From JAZDLO01 sp043801935 (GTDB lineage Bacteria > Actinomycetota > Thermoleophilia > RBG-16-64-13): 8,850 nt of DNA. The stretch is taken from positions 1 to 8,850 of the forward strand of contig JAZDLO010000106.1 of the NCBI GenBank assembly GCA_043801935.1, given 5' to 3'. Shown piece after piece: positions 6,291 through 8,850 of the stretch. The position numbers and the translations under genes are program-made. Position 1 is the first letter of the stretch. Each line of letters begins with the position of its first letter. Under the pieces are notes generated by a model. The model ran no database searches. It was given only the letters and a program-made list of their open reading frames with translations, and was not told where the DNA came from.

Positions 6291-7636
6291 CAAACACCGC
6301 CTTCTTGAGCTGCGTTTTCGAAACGGCACACCCGTAGCGCCGATGTCCAACCGGTTTCGCGGAGAAACCAGGCAAGCACGGCTCCCGCGAAGAAGATCCC
6401 CGCCGCCAGCAGGTACGAGTAGGTGAGGGTGCCGAAGACGTCCTCCATCGTGCCGGCCACGTAGGGCCCGAGCACCTGTCCCAACCCGAACAAGATGGTG
6501 ACGAAACCCAGAGAGGCAGAGGCGAGCACGGGACCGAACTGGTCTCCGCACCCGGCCCCGACTATGCCGGCCACCCCCAGTGAGGTCAGCCCGAAGATGG
6601 CGGCGGAGATCATCAACCCCGCCGTACCGGGCGACCACGCGAACAGCACCGCCGCGACAGCCTGTATGAAGCACATGAAAGCGATGGCCCGCCCCCGGCC
6701 GATGCGGTCAGAGATGCTCCCCCACAGCACCCCGCAGACGAGGCTCGCCAGGCCCACGATCAGAAACAGATTCCCCGCGGACTCACTGCTCAAGCCCAGA
6801 TCCGATATGAGCCGCTTTTGGAAGAAGGTGAAATAGATCACGTAGGCGAAACCGAACAGCATATAGACCAAGCCCAGGTGCCACGCATACCGAGACCGAA
6901 CTACGCTTCTGAGATCCAAGGAACCGGCTTTCTTGCGTTTTGGTGGAGCCGTCGTTCGAGCTGTCGCCGAAGCTGCTGCCGGGACCCGTGCCGGGATCCT
7001 CCCGGCGTCCGAGGAGGCTGCCACCGTCTCCGAAGACCGGGGCGTCGGGTGCGGCCTGTCCCGCTGGGCGATGATGGTCAGCAAGCCCACCACAAACGTC
7101 ATAGCGGCGAAGAAATACCACGCCAGCCTCCATCCATCGGCTCCGCCGCTTTCGATGATGCGCGGGACGATCGGCCCCACGATAACCAGGGCGAGCGCGG
7201 GGCCGGAAGTCACAACGCCCGACGCCATCCCGCGCCGACGTACATCGAACCAGGCCGACATGAGCCCCACCGAGGGCACGAGGACCATGCCGCCGCCCAG
7301 ACCGGTCAGCAACCGGGCGGCGGAAGCCGACGAGAGACCCCCGGACAGTCCGGTGAGGAGCATGCCCAAGGCCGTGATGACGAGCCCGATACTCACCACC
7401 CTGCGCGGCCCGAAGCGCGAGCCGAGCACGCCCCCGATCCCGACCATGATCACGTATCCACCAAGGTTCCAGGAGGCGAGCGAGCCCGCCGCCGCGCTGC
7501 TGATGCGCAGGTCCTCCTGCATGGAGGGCAGGATGGCGCTATAACCGAAGCGACCGAAACCCAGGGCGCCGAATACGGCCAGGAAGCCCATGGCCAGGAC
7601 GATCCATCTGTATTTGGGACTGTGCGTCAGCCCCAC
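6290..7636 (-). CDS. MFS transporter (YbfB/YjiJ- or OFA-like)
   Basis: Inner-membrane secondary transporter of the major facilitator superfamily with about 12 predicted helices; 448 residues from the chosen start. Seen: first helix near 11-27, the motif GFGRFGYSAILPSM (26-39) that resembles the YbfB/YjiJ group, motif A GSRFGPRR (72-79) between helices 2 and 3, and its counterpart GSISDRIGRGR (306-316) in the second half. A central cytoplasmic loop (about 191-240) is long, rich in Ala, Arg, Pro, Ser and Thr, and ends in PPKRKK. GTG at 7636 is preferred because AGGAGG lies five bases upstream. GTG at 7666, which overlaps the iorB stop as GTGA, would add ten residues. It lies 26 bp after iorB and so is probably in its operon. 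The cargo is probably an organic acid or amino-acid product, but this is not determinable here. Confidence 0.88.
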   Translation of the reverse strand: MGLTHSPKYRWIVLAMGFLAVFGALGFGRFGYSAILPSMQEDLRISSAAAGSLASWNLGGYVIMVGIGGVLGSRFGPRRVVSIGLVITALGMLLTGLSGGLSSASAARLLTGLGGGMVLVPSVGLMSAWFDVRRRGMASGVVTSGPALALVIVGPIVPRIIESGGADGWRLAWYFFAAMTFVVGLLTIIAQRDRPHPTPRSSETVAASSDAGRIPARVPAAASATARTTAPPKRKKAGSLDLRSVVRSRYAWHLGLVYMLFGFAYVIYFTFFQKRLISDLGLSSESAGNLFLIVGLASLVCGVLWGSISDRIGRGRAIAFMCFIQAVAAVLFAWSPGTAGLMISAAIFGLTSLGVAGIVGAGCGDQFGPVLASASLGFVTILFGLGQVLGPYVAGTMEDVFGTLTYSYLLAAGIFFAGAVLAWFLRETGWTSALRVCRFENAAQEGGV

Positions 7637-7641
7637 GACGT

Positions 7642-7647
7642 CCTCCT
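7642..7647 (-). promoter_or_regulatory. Ribosome binding site deciding the MFS start
   Basis: AGGAGG on the minus strand, five bases upstream of GTG at 7636. It lies downstream of the alternative GTG at 7666 and well inside the longer open frame that begins at 7780, so it argues for the shorter protein, whose N-terminus then fits normal MFS topology. Confidence 0.65.
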
Positions 7648-7662
7648 CTGCTGCGCCGTCGG

Positions 7663-8277
7663 TCACACGGCGGCCGACGATGCATCCCGCATCGCTCCGG
7701 CAGCGGTTCCGGCATGGAAGGCCTTCAGGTTCACGTCCACGGTCTTGGGCGGCACCACCTTGCGGATGACCGCCTCCCACGTCTCGCGACCGAAGGGCAG
7801 AGCCTGCGATACCGCTCCCAACATGACCACATTGGCGGCCTTGACCGTTCCAGCCTCCTGAGCCAGGCCGTTCGCATCCACGCGGCGCACGTTCGGATGT
7901 GCTTCGGTGATGAGGGTGTCGATATCGGCCGGATAGGTGGCCAGACCGGCCGCTACCGGACTGGGGTTGACGCGCAGGCTGTTGTAGACGAGCAGGCCGT
8001 CAGGCTTGAGCCAGTTCACGTAGCGCAAGGCTTCCAGCGCTTCGAAGGCCAGGAGGATATCAGCCGCCCCCTGGACCACCAGAGGCTCCCAGACCTTATC
8101 GCCGAAACGGAAGTGGCTGGTCACGCTGCCGCCGCGCTGGCTCATGCCGTGGACTTCGCTCTGCTTCACGTCGTAACCCTCGGCCAAAGCCACTTGGCTG
8201 AGCACGTAGCTGGCCAGCACGACTCCTTGGCCACCGACTCCCGAGAGGAGCAGATTCGTGGTCGGACGAGCGGACAT
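7663..8277 (-). CDS. iorB: Indolepyruvate:ferredoxin oxidoreductase subunit beta
   Basis: Beta subunit (gamma-type domain of the 2-oxoacid:ferredoxin oxidoreductases) that pairs with IorA to convert aryl-2-oxoacids (indolepyruvate, phenylpyruvate, hydroxyphenylpyruvate) plus CoA into arylacetyl-CoA, CO2 and reduced ferredoxin in the cytoplasm. It has 204 residues, the usual size. Seen: LLLSGVGGQGVVLAS (9-23), KQSEVHGMSQRGGSV (38-52), ADILLAFEALEALR (72-85) and NVVMLGAVSQALPF (149-162), all family blocks. The start is ATG at 8277, whose first base is the last base of the iorA stop (TGATG), so translation is coupled. The frame is open 39 codons further upstream, but that extension is Arg-rich and lies inside iorA. 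Related subunits serve 2-oxoisovalerate or 2-oxoglutarate enzymes, but the separate two-gene iorAB layout favours aryl-2-oxoacids. Confidence 0.92.
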   Translation of the reverse strand: MSARPTTNLLLSGVGGQGVVLASYVLSQVALAEGYDVKQSEVHGMSQRGGSVTSHFRFGDKVWEPLVVQGAADILLAFEALEALRYVNWLKPDGLLVYNSLRVNPSPVAAGLATYPADIDTLITEAHPNVRRVDANGLAQEAGTVKAANVVMLGAVSQALPFGRETWEAVIRKVVPPKTVDVNLKAFHAGTAAGAMRDASSAAV

Positions 8278-8850
8278 CAGGCCCCCTTCCCTTCGGACGG
8301 AGTATCCGGTCCGATAGCGCCGTTCGAGACGGGCGCGGGTCGGGCGATGGCTTCCTCCTTGCACAACTGGGAGCAGATCCCGCAACCGTTGCACTGATCG
8401 GGGTTTATCTCCACCTTGCGCTCACCCTCGGCGTCGACCACCAGGTTGAGAGCCATGCAGCCGGCCTGCAGGCAACGTTTGCAACCGATACAGAGATCGG
8501 CGTCCACCCGATAGATGGGGCGCCGGATCTTGTACTCGAGTATGCACGGAGCCTTGGCGATCACCACCGAGGCCTCGTCCGCCGCCAGTTCCTCGCGCAG
8601 CACCCGCTCGACCTCGTCCAAGTCGTAGGGGTCGATGGTGGTCACCCGTTTGATGCCCAAAGCCCGGCAGAGGGCGGGGATGTCCACGGTGCTCGAGGGC
8701 TCACCCAGCAGGGTCTTGCCGGTGCCCGGGTTCTGCTGGCCGCCGGTCATGGCCGTGGTGCTGTTGTCGACGATGATGTTGAGCGTGTTGCCGCCGTTGT
8801 AGGCCACGTCCATGAGGGAGGTGACCCCGGAGTGGAAGAAGGTGCTATCC
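8277..8850 (-). CDS. iorA: Indolepyruvate:ferredoxin oxidoreductase subunit alpha (5' part outside window)
   Basis: C-terminal 190 residues of the large catalytic subunit; about 400 residues should lie beyond the right edge. Seen, numbering from the first whole codon: the thiamine diphosphate/Mg site DSTFFHSG (1-8) followed by VDNSTTAMTGGQ (27-38) and NPGTG (40-44); ALGIKRVTTIDPYDLDEV (63-80); then a 2[4Fe-4S] ferredoxin domain with C120-x2-C123-x2-C126-x4-C131 and C153-x2-C156-x2-C159-x3-C163. The x4 spacing in the first cluster motif is characteristic of IorA. Both fourth cysteines are followed by a non-proline residue (M132, K164), where Pro is common. The last 20 residues are a Pro/Gly/Ser-rich tail. 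The TGA stop overlaps the iorB start by one base. The enzyme reduces ferredoxin that could be shared with the aldehyde oxidoreductase encoded at 645-2525. Confidence 0.95.
   Translation of the reverse strand, partial: DSTFFHSGVTSLMDVAYNGGNTLNIIVDNSTTAMTGGQQNPGTGKTLLGEPSSTVDIPALCRALGIKRVTTIDPYDLDEVERVLREELAADEASVVIAKAPCILEYKIRRPIYRVDADLCIGCKRCLQAGCMALNLVVDAEGERKVEINPDQCNGCGICSQLCKEEAIARPAPVSNGAIGPDTPSEGKGA

Noticed and set aside
5172..6674. 500-residue version of the 3-hydroxyacyl-CoA dehydrogenase starting at 6674
   Set aside because: The first ~180 residues are Arg/Gly-rich with no family likeness. They run out of frame through the transporter gene and through the AT-rich regulatory gap. 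The GTG at 6131 has a ribosome binding site and fits the family N-terminus.
6290..7780. 496-residue version of the MFS transporter starting at 7780
   Set aside because: The extra N-terminal 48 residues overlap iorB in another frame, are polar and Cys/Arg-rich, and bypass a strong AGGAGG site in front of GTG 7636.
6818..7861. 347-codon open frame on the plus strand
   Set aside because: Antisense to the transporter and iorB; low-complexity Arg/His/Pro composition and no domain.
7663..8394. 243-residue version of IorB
   Set aside because: The added residues lie inside iorA and show no family likeness; the TGATG overlap at 8277 gives the normal start and length.
1..8850. CRISPR arrays, tRNA or rRNA genes, insertion sequences, phage genes or toxin-antitoxin pairs
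   Set aside because: No repeat-spacer pattern, RNA-gene hallmark, transposase or terminal inverted repeat was seen; coding sequence fills nearly the whole window.

Overview
The window is 8,850 bp of GC-rich bacterial DNA. All nine genes I can support are on the minus strand and are tightly packed: the largest gap is 158 bp, and iorA/iorB overlap by one base. Four of the eight genes whose 5' ends are visible start with GTG, and most have strong Shine-Dalgarno sequences (AGGAGG or GGGG types). Two oxygen-sensitive, ferredoxin-linked enzymes (an indolepyruvate:ferredoxin oxidoreductase and a tungsten-type aldehyde oxidoreductase) point to an anaerobe or facultative anaerobe with amino-acid or organic-acid metabolism. 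The sequence alone does not fix the phylum; a high-GC lineage such as Actinobacteriota, Chloroflexota or a high-GC Firmicute would all fit.

In transcription order (right to left) the layout is: iorA C-terminal part (8850-8277), iorB (8277-7663), an MFS transporter (7636-6290), a 158-bp gap with the only AT-rich, repeat-containing regulatory sequence in the window, a 3-hydroxyacyl-CoA dehydrogenase family protein (6131-5172), a beta-keto acid cleavage enzyme (BKACE/DUF849, 5126-4272), an SDR dehydrogenase (4248-3475), an IclR regulator (3428-2607), an aldehyde:ferredoxin oxidoreductase family protein (2525-645) and the N-terminal two thirds of a LivH-type ABC permease (596-1, running off the left edge).

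A reasonable reading is two transcription units in tandem. The first is iorAB plus a transporter. The second is a regulated catabolic operon starting near 6190 that contains two dehydrogenases, a carbon-carbon cleaving BKACE, its own IclR regulator, an aldehyde-oxidising tungstoenzyme and a branched-chain-amino-acid-type ABC importer. The inferred logic is: import a substrate, oxidise a hydroxyl to a keto group (HAD or SDR), exchange the beta-keto acid with acetyl-CoA (BKACE) to give acetoacetate plus a new acyl-CoA, and send aldehyde or 2-oxoacid electrons to ferredoxin (AOR, IorAB). The substrate is not known. The BKACE active-site residues argue against the lysine-fermentation intermediate 3-keto-5-aminohexanoate. 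This combination is the most interesting content of the window. There are no tRNA or rRNA genes, CRISPR arrays or insertion sequences.
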